Assembly: GCF_000416985.1 (NCBI RefSeq)
Contig: NZ_ATDL01000022.1
Coordinates: forward strand, 186,001-250,000
Source of the DNA: Sphingobacterium paucimobilis HER1398
Lineage (GTDB): Bacteria > Bacteroidota > Bacteroidia > Sphingobacteriales > Sphingobacteriaceae
Reading direction: 5' to 3'
DNA length: 64,000 nucleotides
The first letter of the stretch is position 1; every line of letters begins with the position of its first letter. The position numbers were made by a program, and so were the translations under genes. Below are positions 26,401 to 33,333 of this stretch, in pieces. The notes under the pieces were generated by a model. That model saw nothing but the letters and a program-made list of their open reading frames with translations. It was not told where the DNA came from and ran no database searches.

Positions 26401-26903
26401 TGTTTTTCATTGGCCTGTAGGGCGATATTCAATATTGTAGCTGTATTCTCATAGGCAACCCGTTGCTCCTTATATCCGATATGTTTTATAGTTAATATCC
26501 CTGTAGGCTTATCCACGCCGATGGTAAACCTGCCCTCCTTATCCGTGCGCGCATGCTTCTTCTCTACTGTGACCGAAGCCCCTTCGATAGGCTTTCCATC
26601 TTGATGAGATGATACTATACCTGTCAGTACGGTTTGAGTTAGGCCTTTGGTCCCGAGTTCACCTCGGGATCCTTGAGCCACCGCTTGTGTAAACACAAGC
26701 GAACTAAACAACACACAGAAAATCATTAATACCATCTGCCCCACTATCCCCTCGTCATTGCGAGGAGCTTGGCGACGAAGCAATCTATCACTATTATTTA
26801 TTTCTTTTGGGCGACCAGAACGGTCTTGATAACTCGTTAACATGTTAACTCGTTCACTTTTCCCAAAGGGCAGTTCTCTCCCACCCCTAAAAAATTGTCT
26901 CAT
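23475..26903 (-). CDS. SusC/RagA TonB-dependent transporter with repeat-derived N-terminal extension
   Basis: A 1142-residue TonB-dependent outer-membrane transporter. The conserved domain begins with a CarboxypepD_reg-like region (TGIVSSHQDGKPIEGASVTV), then a plug with the SusC signature (VEVLSTGYQKIPKERATGSF, GVIIVTTKRGRYNQP) and a long barrel ending in YTSLGFNFNL. The hydrophobic signal begins at Met57 (26735: MVLMIFCVLFSSLVFTQAVA). The preceding 56 residues include an in-frame dispersed repeat (LLRRQAPRND) and octamer array (SERVNMLTSYQD). Either the gene starts at 26735 or the repeats inserted inside the signal region; MRQFFRGG looks like a normal SusC start, favouring insertion. Confidence 0.9.
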   Translation of the reverse strand: MRQFFRGGRELPFGKSERVNMLTSYQDRSGRPKEINNSDRLLRRQAPRNDEGIVGQMVLMIFCVLFSSLVFTQAVAQGSRGELGTKGLTQTVLTGIVSSHQDGKPIEGASVTVEKKHARTDKEGRFTIGVDKPTGILTIKHIGYKEQRVAYENTATILNIALQANEKQIEEVEVLSTGYQKIPKERATGSFEFIDSALFNRKVSTDFVSRLEDVVPGMVSDKTYAPNRGRYLGVKVRGESTIYSELNPLVVVDGVPYQWSFDQYTGTFYNINPNDIENVTVLKDAAASSIWGAQSGNGVIIVTTKRGRYNQPFELSVNSNVTMGQKPDLYYYPQMRSSDYIEAERFLFDKGYWNSRMNRYSSGLTPVIQLLKKHKNKEIDDADLEQELDYLGTIDLRDDFLKYIYRNSTKQQYSVQLRGGSEKINTSFSLGYDKNLQELVTSSYSRLTVKNNTQLRPIKNLSLDIGITYTESKKKDSERPMGLNLMARGEGNYPYMRLADEQGNPLIVDAIAYNPTFRDTVAGGRLLDWQYRPLKELYETHEITNIRETFINMLAAYQVSPSLKVSGLYAYQFASQPTEVWKGIGSVYHRQYINYRAGWNKDEVIWNIPVGDMMNTLYRTNKMHQGRAQVDYNKDWSERHSLYAIAGGEIRQIGSSMKSAVFFGYDPETLTHIPVEYGKEIRTLNGIAGTTRLEDFSQVESYTNRYVSYFANASYTYNGRYTVSGSARQDASNLFGVKTNDKFQPFWSFGGAWSLSKEDFIDESVFPSLKLRATYGYNGNVNNSTAAYPIIRVESTPHYITGNPYAQMQSPPNPSLRWERVGMLNMGLDFNFKNRVTGAIEYYIKRPKDLIAGAKLDPSTGYSTLAINSADLDGRGMDIAMNTINIQKQNFRWNSNLVFAYNRTKVTKSYNADRRSDSFRSGSFYGARTPIEGYDLYSLLTYKWAGLNPNTGMPRGYLNGEVSDDYFGIVYGSEVDDLDNHGSSKPTYFGSLRNGFTYKKLELSFNISYQLGFKFVRTSFYNSFFINNDVGHADYAKRWQKPGDEQWTNVPAFVYPNSSAASDLYYYSSALVERGDQIKLRDIQLSYNLGQLKRVGLKNARVYAYIQNVGTIWRANKLGIDPEYGMSVPDPMYTSLGFNFNL
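26753..26785. repeat. 33-bp dispersed imperfect palindrome, copy 2
   Basis: CGTCATTGCGAGG at the left and ACGAAGCAATCT at the right, like copy 1 at 15838-15870. It is read in frame within the 5' end of SusC. Confidence 0.7.
26830..26857. repeat. TAACNNNN array, four units
   Basis: TAAC at 26830, 26838 and 26846, then TCAC at 26854: exact 8-bp steps. It is translated in frame in the SusC extension. Confidence 0.75.
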
Positions 26904-26913
26904 TTTTTGGATT

Positions 26914-26992
26914 CATTAGGTGTGACCTAATGAGGGCGGGTCAGAGCGTTACTTTTATAAACAATCTACACGTACCTGATCCTCGATCAGGT
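26914..26992. promoter_or_regulatory. Two perfect hairpins upstream of SusC
   Basis: CATTAGGT-GTG-ACCTAATG (26914-26932) and ACCTGATC-CTC-GATCAGGT (26974-26992) are perfect 8-bp stems. They share an inverted AGGTGTGACCT/AGGTCACAC core. They lie just upstream of susC and could be operators or leader hairpins. Confidence 0.5.
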
Positions 26993-27013
26993 CACACTGT
27001 TTTAAATAAAAAA

Positions 27014-27170
27014 TTAATTGAATGAAATCGAGGAAATGCCTTTGCGGTCTATAATTGGGATCTTAGGTTTTAATTGGCAAATACAACGATCTAAGTCGTT
27101 AAGAATGACTTCTGCTCCTTTAGCCTTAAGGAGGCACTTTAATCGCTTTTCTTGCTTGATTTTTTTTCAT
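27014..27170 (-). pseudogene. Small ORF broken at an A8 tract
   Basis: ATG (27170) is followed by eight A residues. In the ATG frame only 14 residues follow. If the tract had seven A, a 51-residue product would result: MKKIKQEKRLKCLLKAKGAE and onward, with NDLDRCICQLKPKIPIIDRK. That looks like real protein sequence (basic helix, two Cys). It may be a decayed gene, a phase-variable gene or a slippage-expressed gene. It lies just upstream of susC on the same strand. Confidence 0.4.
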
Positions 27171-27212
27171 AACCCGTTATAGTAACGAGTCTAGGACGAG
27201 CAGTAACAATAA

Positions 27213-27286
27213 GTGTGGGACTACACGCCGTGGTTGCGAAAAGTTTCTGAAGCCTGACGTAACACGGACTGACAGTAGGCCCACAC
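27213..27286. ncRNA. Candidate structured RNA or palindromic element
   Basis: Three nested helices: GTGTGGG (27213-27219)/CCCACAC (27280-27286), CTAC (27221-27224)/GTAG (27275-27278) and CCGTG (27228-27232)/CACGG (27263-27267), around a 30-nt apical part. On the minus strand a TATATTTG sequence (about 27300-27307, similar to the Bacteroidota -7 box TAnnTTTG) precedes it, so it could be a leader of the small ORF and susC. No known riboswitch class was recognised. Confidence 0.35.
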
Positions 27287-27570
27287 CTATCTTACTGAGC
27301 AAATATAAGAAAATGCTATAAGTTAAGAATAGATATGGGTATTTAAACTACCATCCTGCGTTACGGCTTCAGAAATGCAACCGCAAGACTCTTTATTTTA
27401 AATACTAAACAAATAAAGACAATACATCCTTATTAACAAACCAAATATACAAAAAAAACAACAAAAACAACATTAAAAAGAACAAATAATTCTTTTACGA
27501 GAACAATACAAACTTATTATCTGTATTGAATTCATTATATAACCAACTTGTCTAAATTAAATTTATCACT

Positions 27571-27906
27571 ATGGCAATTTGGGAAAACAAATTCACAACA
27601 GAAATCAAGCTTGATCCAGTTTTCGCAGCTTTAAAATCTTTAATTTCAGACGGAACAATTACCGAAATGATTTCCCTTCGAGAGTACAGTCCAACTAAAC
27701 TTATGGCAGTGCTCAAAATGAATCATCAAACCTTTATTGAAAAATGTGAAGAACCTTGGAAATTCTCAACCGAACACATTCTACTATTATCTTATATAAT
27801 TGACATTGATCCGATTCTTCTCTTTGAAATAATTCAAAAGGAATCTTTAAATCATCTCAAAAAACAAGCAGGTGTTTATCTCGACAAGATACAAAAAAAG
27901 AAGTAA
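27571..27906 (+). CDS. HTH-like protein, possibly extended by -1 frameshift
   Basis: A 111-residue ORF starting MAIWENKFTTEIKLDPVFAA. EMISLREYSPTKLMAVLKMNHQTFIEKCEEPW resembles an XRE-type helix-turn-helix without clear family assignment. The frame ends at 27906 right after an A_AAA_AAG heptamer (27894-27900), the classic -1 slippery sequence, in the correct phase. A -1 shift would add 39 residues (see next entry) for a 149-residue protein. AT-rich DNA upstream and an isolated position at the edge of the defence genes suggest transfer. Confidence 0.6.
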   Translation: MAIWENKFTTEIKLDPVFAALKSLISDGTITEMISLREYSPTKLMAVLKMNHQTFIEKCEEPWKFSTEHILLLSYIIDIDPILLFEIIQKESLNHLKKQAGVYLDKIQKKK

Positions 27907-28019
27907 TCGCAAAAGGTAAAGACTTAACGACTGAAACTGTAAGAAAAGAACTTGAAAGAATGTATGCAGATAGACTTTTAGAAAGAGAAGGCAGATCTGG
28001 TGCGGGAGCAGTATTCTAA
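27900..28019 (+). CDS. Frameshift extension or remnant of the HTH-like gene
   Basis: The -1 frame after the slippery heptamer reads EVIAKGKDLTTETVRKELER then MYADRLLEREGRSGAGAVF and stops at 28019. It looks like a winged-helix C-terminus. It has no good start of its own. It is either the product of programmed or transcriptional slippage, or the result of a single-base mutation in a seven-A run. Confidence 0.4.
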   Translation, partial: EVIAKGKDLTTETVRKELERMYADRLLEREGRSGAGAVF

Positions 28020-28081
28020 TATAAGGTTAAGAAATAACTATCTAAGCAAGACTATTTGATAATTACGTCATAAAGAATAGT

Positions 28082-29260
28082 TTAATCATCATGGCTTACT
28101 ACGTAGAAAATATCCTCGTATTGGGTATTAAGAATTTCACAAATTTTTTGAGCTAAAAAAGATTTATAATCTAAGCTTTGAGCATGCGGAGCAAGGTTAA
28201 AAATATCTTTAAGGGCATACTGACCATTATATACAAAAACCATATCATTCTCAAAAAGGTAGCGCACCGTTGGGTTATCGGTGTCGACACTAACAATATT
28301 ACACCAACCACAGAATCCAGAATCTCTATGCTTTTTCAGATATTCTTCCCCCAATCTTTTAGCCTCGCTCCTACAAAAATCCAACACCTTGTGCAATGTT
28401 TCAATTCTTTCTTGCTCTAAAGGCGTATACTTGAAAGTATAAAATGCCGCCTCCGATAAGTCTTCTATGCTTTTGACTTTTCCTCCATTAAACTCTTTTA
28501 ATGCAAGGTCTAAAACAAGAAATTTAATTTTCGAGGAAAACTCTCCGAAAGGAGTATATCCACCTTCCTGTATTGTTCTAACATGTCGTTCCAATGCCAG
28601 TGCCTCTGTCTTACTTTTTACAATGAGAATAACTTCACTAAAATCATCAACATCAAAAAGATGAAGGCCATCGAGATAAAGTTCATCATTAATCCATATT
28701 TCATCCTGCCCAATGATTCGCCATTCTCTTTCGTGAGTCCAATCTATTTCCTTTTTTTCGCCCAATTGAAAAGCTACATAACGATACTGTTCTTTTATGG
28801 GCAGAATAGAATCTTTAATAATCCTAAAACTCGAATTATCGTTTGAGGATTCGTCAAATTCAAAATTATTGTTTGCTGAAAGACCGTAAATTACTGGCCT
28901 CCCTCCTCGTTTAAAAAATTCATTTTTTCTAATAGCGATTCCATAATTAGATACTCGATAAGTATTCCTTCTAACATTACGATACTCTAACAGATTAACA
29001 ATCGGCATTTCGGTAAAACAAATCGCGGGTTCAAATCCATAGATCGTTGCTTTCCCACGTCTAAAGGAAAAACTCCCTCTAAGACCTCCTTCCGAAACGA
29101 TGTTAAATAAACATTCCATCTCTGTCATGCTAGCCGTATTATTATCTTCAGCAAACCACATTTGGCCCCCAAGCTCATAAACAAATGGAAGATCTTTGAT
29201 ATCTTGCCTTCGCAAAAAATGGATTATATACTCCGAAATATCCGTTCTTTTCAATGCCAT
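28082..29260 (-). CDS. Uncharacterised protein at the end of the CBASS operon
   Basis: A 392-residue protein with no signal peptide. The N-terminal half has ICFTEMPIVNLLEY, then YGIAIRKNEFFKRGGRPVIY and a WTHEREWRIIG motif, a pattern reminiscent of DUF2971 and abortive-infection proteins in which ligand-induced toxicity has been proposed. The C-terminal half holds SGFCGWCNIVSV, a possible Cys-x-x-Cys. It begins 25 bp after the HNH-SAVED effector on the same strand, so it is likely co-transcribed. It may be an accessory effector of this operon or an independent defence gene. No catalytic site is recognised. Confidence 0.6.
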   Translation of the reverse strand: MALKRTDISEYIIHFLRRQDIKDLPFVYELGGQMWFAEDNNTASMTEMECLFNIVSEGGLRGSFSFRRGKATIYGFEPAICFTEMPIVNLLEYRNVRRNTYRVSNYGIAIRKNEFFKRGGRPVIYGLSANNNFEFDESSNDNSSFRIIKDSILPIKEQYRYVAFQLGEKKEIDWTHEREWRIIGQDEIWINDELYLDGLHLFDVDDFSEVILIVKSKTEALALERHVRTIQEGGYTPFGEFSSKIKFLVLDLALKEFNGGKVKSIEDLSEAAFYTFKYTPLEQERIETLHKVLDFCRSEAKRLGEEYLKKHRDSGFCGWCNIVSVDTDNPTVRYLFENDMVFVYNGQYALKDIFNLAPHAQSLDYKSFLAQKICEILNTQYEDIFYVVSHDD

Positions 29261-29285
29261 AATATATTTGTGACCTGTTTAATAA

Positions 29286-30413
29286 TCATTCATGTTTTAA
29301 ATACAATGCCTCACAAAATCCTCCGAGAGCAGCATTTTGATCATAAATCTTTACCGTCATATCAGCTTTTGGCATCCATACCCGTCCAAATTCGACGGCT
29401 AAGGCGACGGGCATTGCTGGAAATAGATGGATGATCATATCTTGTCCATATTTCTTTTTTAAATCATTTAATACGTATTTCAACTTATTTCCAAAATCCT
29501 TGATTTGTTTCCTTGATTTTACGAAATCATTATGAGGATCCGCTATTCTAACAGAATAAATTGAAACATCATTACCCATTACTTTCTCAATTCTATCATC
29601 CGTAATATCTCCACTCAACTCAATTTTTAGGGCAATCAAATTAGCATTCCTTATTTTCTCTTCGTAAATATAATCTGTTTCAATCTCAGAATCAAACGCC
29701 CAAGTATCTGGCACCCGTCGTTTCTGACGTACATCGACGATTAAAATATCGTTCAAAAGAACACCTAAATGAATCAACAATGGAATAGGTGCGAATCCAA
29801 ATAACGATATATGGTTAATTTCTCCAGATTTTATCCTAGGCAAAAGGAACCTATCGAATTTTTGCTTTAAATTTTTTATTTCTATTTCCCAAAAATCCGG
29901 GTCGGAATCTTTATTCAAGCTATTTACGACCCCTAGTTCGATCGAACTGTCTTGTGCTGGAAAATAATCTGGCAATAAGAAGTTACTTACATATAGATAA
30001 GAGACATTAGGTGTATTAGCGCCAATATTAGCATTATAACTAACTATAAAACTTTTCCTATCCGGATGTATACTTGTTACATTTTGAATTCGCAGCTCAT
30101 GGTCTCTTTTCATTGCCAACAGAATTGGTTCTGAATGAGCATCTACTTCAATCTTGTCAATTAATCTGTGATGACTATCGCACAGCAACATTAAATTGTC
30201 AATATCATCAGCTAGTTGAGGCGATCTGATAACATCCCCTCTAGGACCATTCGGTTGATCGGCCACTATGTGAGCGATATATGATTGATTAAACCTCTTT
30301 TTTGTCAGTATATCGGTATGCAATTCTTTATTACATCCTATGTATTGACATCTGCCAGCAGAACGTATCCATATTAGGTATTTGTTCATAGACGATATAG
30401 TTGTTCTACTCAT
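29286..30413 (-). CDS. cap5: CBASS effector Cap5: HNH endonuclease-SAVED
   Basis: A 375-residue protein. The N-terminal HNH nuclease has CQYIGC (Cys22, Cys27), YIAHIVADQPNGPRGD (His48) and NLMLLCDSHHRLID (Asn73, His81-His82). The C-terminal ~200 residues fit a SAVED domain, which binds cyclic oligonucleotides (NHISLFGFAPIPLLIHLG, IIHLFPAMPVALAVEFGRVW). In known Cap5 proteins the second messenger from the CD-NTase activates DNA degradation and kills or arrests the infected cell. It follows the E2 gene by 20 bp. Met9 is an alternative start. The messenger produced here is unknown. Confidence 0.9.
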   Translation of the reverse strand: MSRTTISSMNKYLIWIRSAGRCQYIGCNKELHTDILTKKRFNQSYIAHIVADQPNGPRGDVIRSPQLADDIDNLMLLCDSHHRLIDKIEVDAHSEPILLAMKRDHELRIQNVTSIHPDRKSFIVSYNANIGANTPNVSYLYVSNFLLPDYFPAQDSSIELGVVNSLNKDSDPDFWEIEIKNLKQKFDRFLLPRIKSGEINHISLFGFAPIPLLIHLGVLLNDILIVDVRQKRRVPDTWAFDSEIETDYIYEEKIRNANLIALKIELSGDITDDRIEKVMGNDVSIYSVRIADPHNDFVKSRKQIKDFGNKLKYVLNDLKKKYGQDMIIHLFPAMPVALAVEFGRVWMPKADMTVKIYDQNAALGGFCEALYLKHE

Positions 30414-30433
30414 TTTCTACTAAATTTTAATTA

Positions 30434-30853
30434 TTAATGCACTGTGCCGCCACCTTTCCAATTTCCATCAATAAGCCATAACTCATAATGGAATAGCCAA
30501 TCCACAATCCAAGGAACTATCGTATAAGCGATCATTCTGCGTTTGCTCCACTCATTGTGAACAAAAAGACATAATTGCTGTTCTTCATGATCATAAACGT
30601 GAGGTAACCTATCTTCTCCTTCAGCCAACTTTAGTGGCTTTGGTTCGACAACATATATTTTCGGATGACTTCCTCGAGAATATTCCATTTTCACCTTATA
30701 TTCCTGACCTAAGGGAGAAGACTTTAATGTCTGCTCCCAGGTAAAATAAGTTTCCATGTCCGATACCAATACTGCGTCAGGAAAGCTCCTCTTTAAAGCA
30801 ATGTATTGTTCTTTCAACGTAGGCACTTTTGCCTTAATCTGTCGATTTCCCAT
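30434..30853 (-). CDS. CBASS E2-like protein (short Cap2 type)
   Basis: A 139-residue protein from Met at 30853, matching the E2-only proteins of short type II CBASS. Recognisable parts are EYKVKMEYSRGSHPKIYVVE, DRLPHVYDHEEQQLCLFVHNEW with Cys95 as the likely catalytic cysteine, TIVPWIVDWLFHYELWLIDG and the C-terminal NWKGGGTVH. E2 homologues in CBASS conjugate the CD-NTase, which regulates its output. The start overlaps the 3' end of the CD-NTase gene by 20 bp, so the upstream in-frame Met at 31036 is rejected. No E1 or JAB-peptidase gene is present. Confidence 0.85.
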   Translation of the reverse strand: MGNRQIKAKVPTLKEQYIALKRSFPDAVLVSDMETYFTWEQTLKSSPLGQEYKVKMEYSRGSHPKIYVVEPKPLKLAEGEDRLPHVYDHEEQQLCLFVHNEWSKRRMIAYTIVPWIVDWLFHYELWLIDGNWKGGGTVH

Positions 30854-32111
30854 GGAATGTATGTGCTGGAACTTTACTAATAAGAGCGCTCGCTGCTGAT
30901 GCCGTTCCAATGATTCCTTCCTTTTTGGAATAATAATTTGATTGATCTGCAGTTGAGGTCCTTGAACGATCTCCAATTTGAGTAAATGTATCAACCACCA
31001 CTTTATTTCCGAAGGACTTTTTAAGTGACTCAGCAATGTTATGCATTCCGTTTTGTGATCTTGCTATATCTAGGTCCTCTCGAATCTGTCTCAACCATCT
31101 ATAGAAGTTATCTCTACGAACTGAGCCCGAATCGTTCCAACGGTCAGCGAAGTTTTCGGCTTTATTGACTGGATTGGATATCCATTCATAACGATTTCCA
31201 TAGTGATCCTCTTTCCATTCGATTTCGCTTTCCATTCGTGAAATCACTCCGAAAATAGCATCTGACAGATTTACTTCTCCTTGATATGCTCTAGCAGCCA
31301 AAGTAGTTATGATACAAGATATCGGTTTTTGCTTTCTAATATCTTCATTACTTTCCGCAGTAAACATAATATCTCTATGTCTTTTTAATAGTTGTACAGC
31401 TCTTTGGAGGGGCAATCTATTCTCTTGATATCTTGGAGTTGGTTTTACTGCCTCATTTAAAGAAAAAGCCTTTAATACAGCTCCCTTATACATTTGAACT
31501 CTACTCATAAACCATTTCGCGTATCCAAATGGATTGCTTTGATACCATCTTGATGGATCAGTCTCACTACTGTAATTCGAGCTTTCCTTGTCAGTAATTG
31601 ACAATTTTAGACTTTCATAATCATCCTTCTGCAAATTGGAAAAAGACTTCTCTAACAGTATTTGATAACCTTGTGAGATTACACTCGGTAAGATATCCAT
31701 GTGATATTTATCATTTCTATCCGAATCAGAACGATACTTCAATGTCCAACAGCGTCTGCCCTCTTTATCTAACAATGATTCATAAGTCATATGGGATCTC
31801 AACTGTTCGCCCACTACATTTTTAACATCTTCTTGCGTCCAATGCAACTTCTTACCGTGCAACTCACACACTATATCCAAATCCAAATCGTCTTCTGGAT
31901 TTACTGGTTGTACTGTCGTGCCTATTATAAATGATCCCTGAGGTTTTATTTCAGGATTAAAGGGCTTTAATAAAGAATCATCTTTACTAAGCCAATTTCC
32001 AACTGCATTATAACTTCTAACTGCAGCATTGTGTTGAGTTTCCGTAATGCTCAAATTTTCAGATAATGTTTCTAAAATATCAGCAAATTGCTCTTTTTTT
32101 AAATCTGTCAT
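30834..32111 (-). CDS. CBASS CD-NTase (nucleotidyltransferase)
   Basis: About 425 residues from Met at 32111; the next upstream Met (32147) lies across a hairpin. The nucleotidyltransferase core is complete: GSFIIGTTV (Gly59-Ser60, Gly64-Thr65), DDLDLDIVC (Asp77 and Asp79 as metal ligands) and YHMDILPSV (Asp139). The C-terminal half is helical and typical of CD-NTases. The enzyme makes a cyclic oligonucleotide on phage infection. Its C-terminus reads VPAHTFHGKSTD; Gly421 would be the natural conjugation site but four residues follow. The gene order CD-NTase, E2, Cap5 is typical. Confidence 0.9.
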   Translation of the reverse strand: MTDLKKEQFADILETLSENLSITETQHNAAVRSYNAVGNWLSKDDSLLKPFNPEIKPQGSFIIGTTVQPVNPEDDLDLDIVCELHGKKLHWTQEDVKNVVGEQLRSHMTYESLLDKEGRRCWTLKYRSDSDRNDKYHMDILPSVISQGYQILLEKSFSNLQKDDYESLKLSITDKESSNYSSETDPSRWYQSNPFGYAKWFMSRVQMYKGAVLKAFSLNEAVKPTPRYQENRLPLQRAVQLLKRHRDIMFTAESNEDIRKQKPISCIITTLAARAYQGEVNLSDAIFGVISRMESEIEWKEDHYGNRYEWISNPVNKAENFADRWNDSGSVRRDNFYRWLRQIREDLDIARSQNGMHNIAESLKKSFGNKVVVDTFTQIGDRSRTSTADQSNYYSKKEGIIGTASAASALISKVPAHTFHGKSTD

Positions 32112-32154
32112 ATTTTTTAAGTTAAAATGCCCAGAAATTCTGGGCACTTAGATT

Positions 32155-32328
32155 CTACTTCTCTTCTCTTATTCCTTTAAATTTTCCACCGGATGTCTTA
32201 ACATCCATAATCTGTCCCGTTTGTGTATCACGCTTAGCCCATAATCCCGTAGTTGGATTTTGGAATTGCGTACGCCCACCGACGTAACCATGGCGACGGT
32301 TGTCGCCAGATTTACCATTTCCCGCCAT
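32155..32328 (-). CDS. 57-residue protein upstream of the CBASS cyclase
   Basis: A short gene (MAGNGKSGDNRRHGYVGGRT, then QFQNPTTGLWAKRDTQTGQI and MDVKTSGGKFKGIREEK) not interrupted and with good coding character. Its Gly/Lys/Arg-rich start (GNGKSGDNRRHG) and TGLWAKRD...FKGIR pattern match small conserved proteins I have seen in many bacteria, including in defence regions; function unknown. It ends 43 bp before the CD-NTase start and shares its strand, so it is probably the first gene of the CBASS operon. Confidence 0.7.
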   Translation of the reverse strand: MAGNGKSGDNRRHGYVGGRTQFQNPTTGLWAKRDTQTGQIMDVKTSGGKFKGIREEK

Positions 32329-32735
32329 AATTTTTAAGCTTAGAAATTACATACCTAACTATAGCTAAACTCAGTAACCAGATATAAATATCCCATAAAA
32401 GACATCATACCCTAGCTCTGAAGAGTAGCGTTAGTTCATTAATTACTCCAATAAATAACGTGACTTGTGGTAAAGGAAATCGGTCTGCGCTGAACCCGAC
32501 CGTAGTTAGAAAAAAGAAAGTATTAATACGGTTTCCCGAATTATTTTTTTGGTTTGCAAAACAATTTTCGTTATTTCGCAGTTCAATTACTACAGAAATA
32601 CTTTCATTTCTACTTTTCTAAGTACGAATGATAAAATTTAAAGGGCTAAGTATTAGCACTACTTGGCTCTTCTTTTTATCCTCTCCTCTTTTACTATATC
32701 TTAACTTTTCATTTCTCTTTTTGTTATTATTTCTA
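32329..32735. other. 407-bp gap upstream of the CBASS operon
   Basis: AT-rich DNA without a supported gene. The likely promoter of the 57-residue gene and CBASS operon lies here; no clear box was identified. The GC content is lower than in the core genes. Confidence 0.5.
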
Positions 32736-33329
32736 TTACTTCTCTAACTCCTTAAAATAAGCGACTAGTTTATGTACAGAAGTAAAGGGATTGAATTCAG
32801 ATTTTATGTTATCATCCTCATATTTCTTCTGAAGTTGTGCTGCTCTAATTAAAGCTGTTTCCAGATAGCTTCCCAATTCTACGAAGTGGTTCAACTTTGT
32901 CTTATGGTAAGATGGCCATAGCTTTTTGAGATAACGCAAGCATTCTTCTCCATCCTTAAATGCCCTACCACAATCTTCAAAGTGAAGGATGAACCAAAAC
33001 TCAAGACTAATGGCTGTAAATGCTAGCCTATACCCTTCCTCTTTAGATATAGAAAACACCTCAGTAAGGTGAGGTGAATGATCGTGGTCAAAAAACAGCC
33101 AAACATCTTCATATGGAGCTTTCTCCTTATTCGCTTGTTTAACACGTTTCTTTGCTTCCGCAATCAGATTAAGAGGGTCGTTCTTCTTATGGCGAACAAC
33201 TTCTACAGTGACACTGCGTTGCATAGCACGAGACAAAAAGGCACTACGAAGAGATTTAGCATAAATTTCTTCAGTAAATCCTTCGCACAGGATCAAAATA
33301 CGCCTATATACAACAGCCCGTCTCTTCAT
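32736..33329 (-). CDS. rloB: RloB family protein (AbiL-type partner)
   Basis: A 197-residue RloB-like protein. ILILCEGFTEEIYAKSL gives the acidic N-terminal motif and VWLFFDHDHSPH the D-x-D-like motif, which together resemble a TOPRIM-type metal site. The C-terminal residues are mostly helical. RloB pairs with the AAA ATPase RloA; similar pairs are described as abortive-infection (AbiL) or OLD/PARIS-like systems. It follows RloA by 4 bp. Activity has not been shown for this pair. Confidence 0.8.
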   Translation of the reverse strand: MKRRAVVYRRILILCEGFTEEIYAKSLRSAFLSRAMQRSVTVEVVRHKKNDPLNLIAEAKKRVKQANKEKAPYEDVWLFFDHDHSPHLTEVFSISKEEGYRLAFTAISLEFWFILHFEDCGRAFKDGEECLRYLKKLWPSYHKTKLNHFVELGSYLETALIRAAQLQKKYEDDNIKSEFNPFTSVHKLVAYFKELEK

Positions 33330-33333
33330 TACC

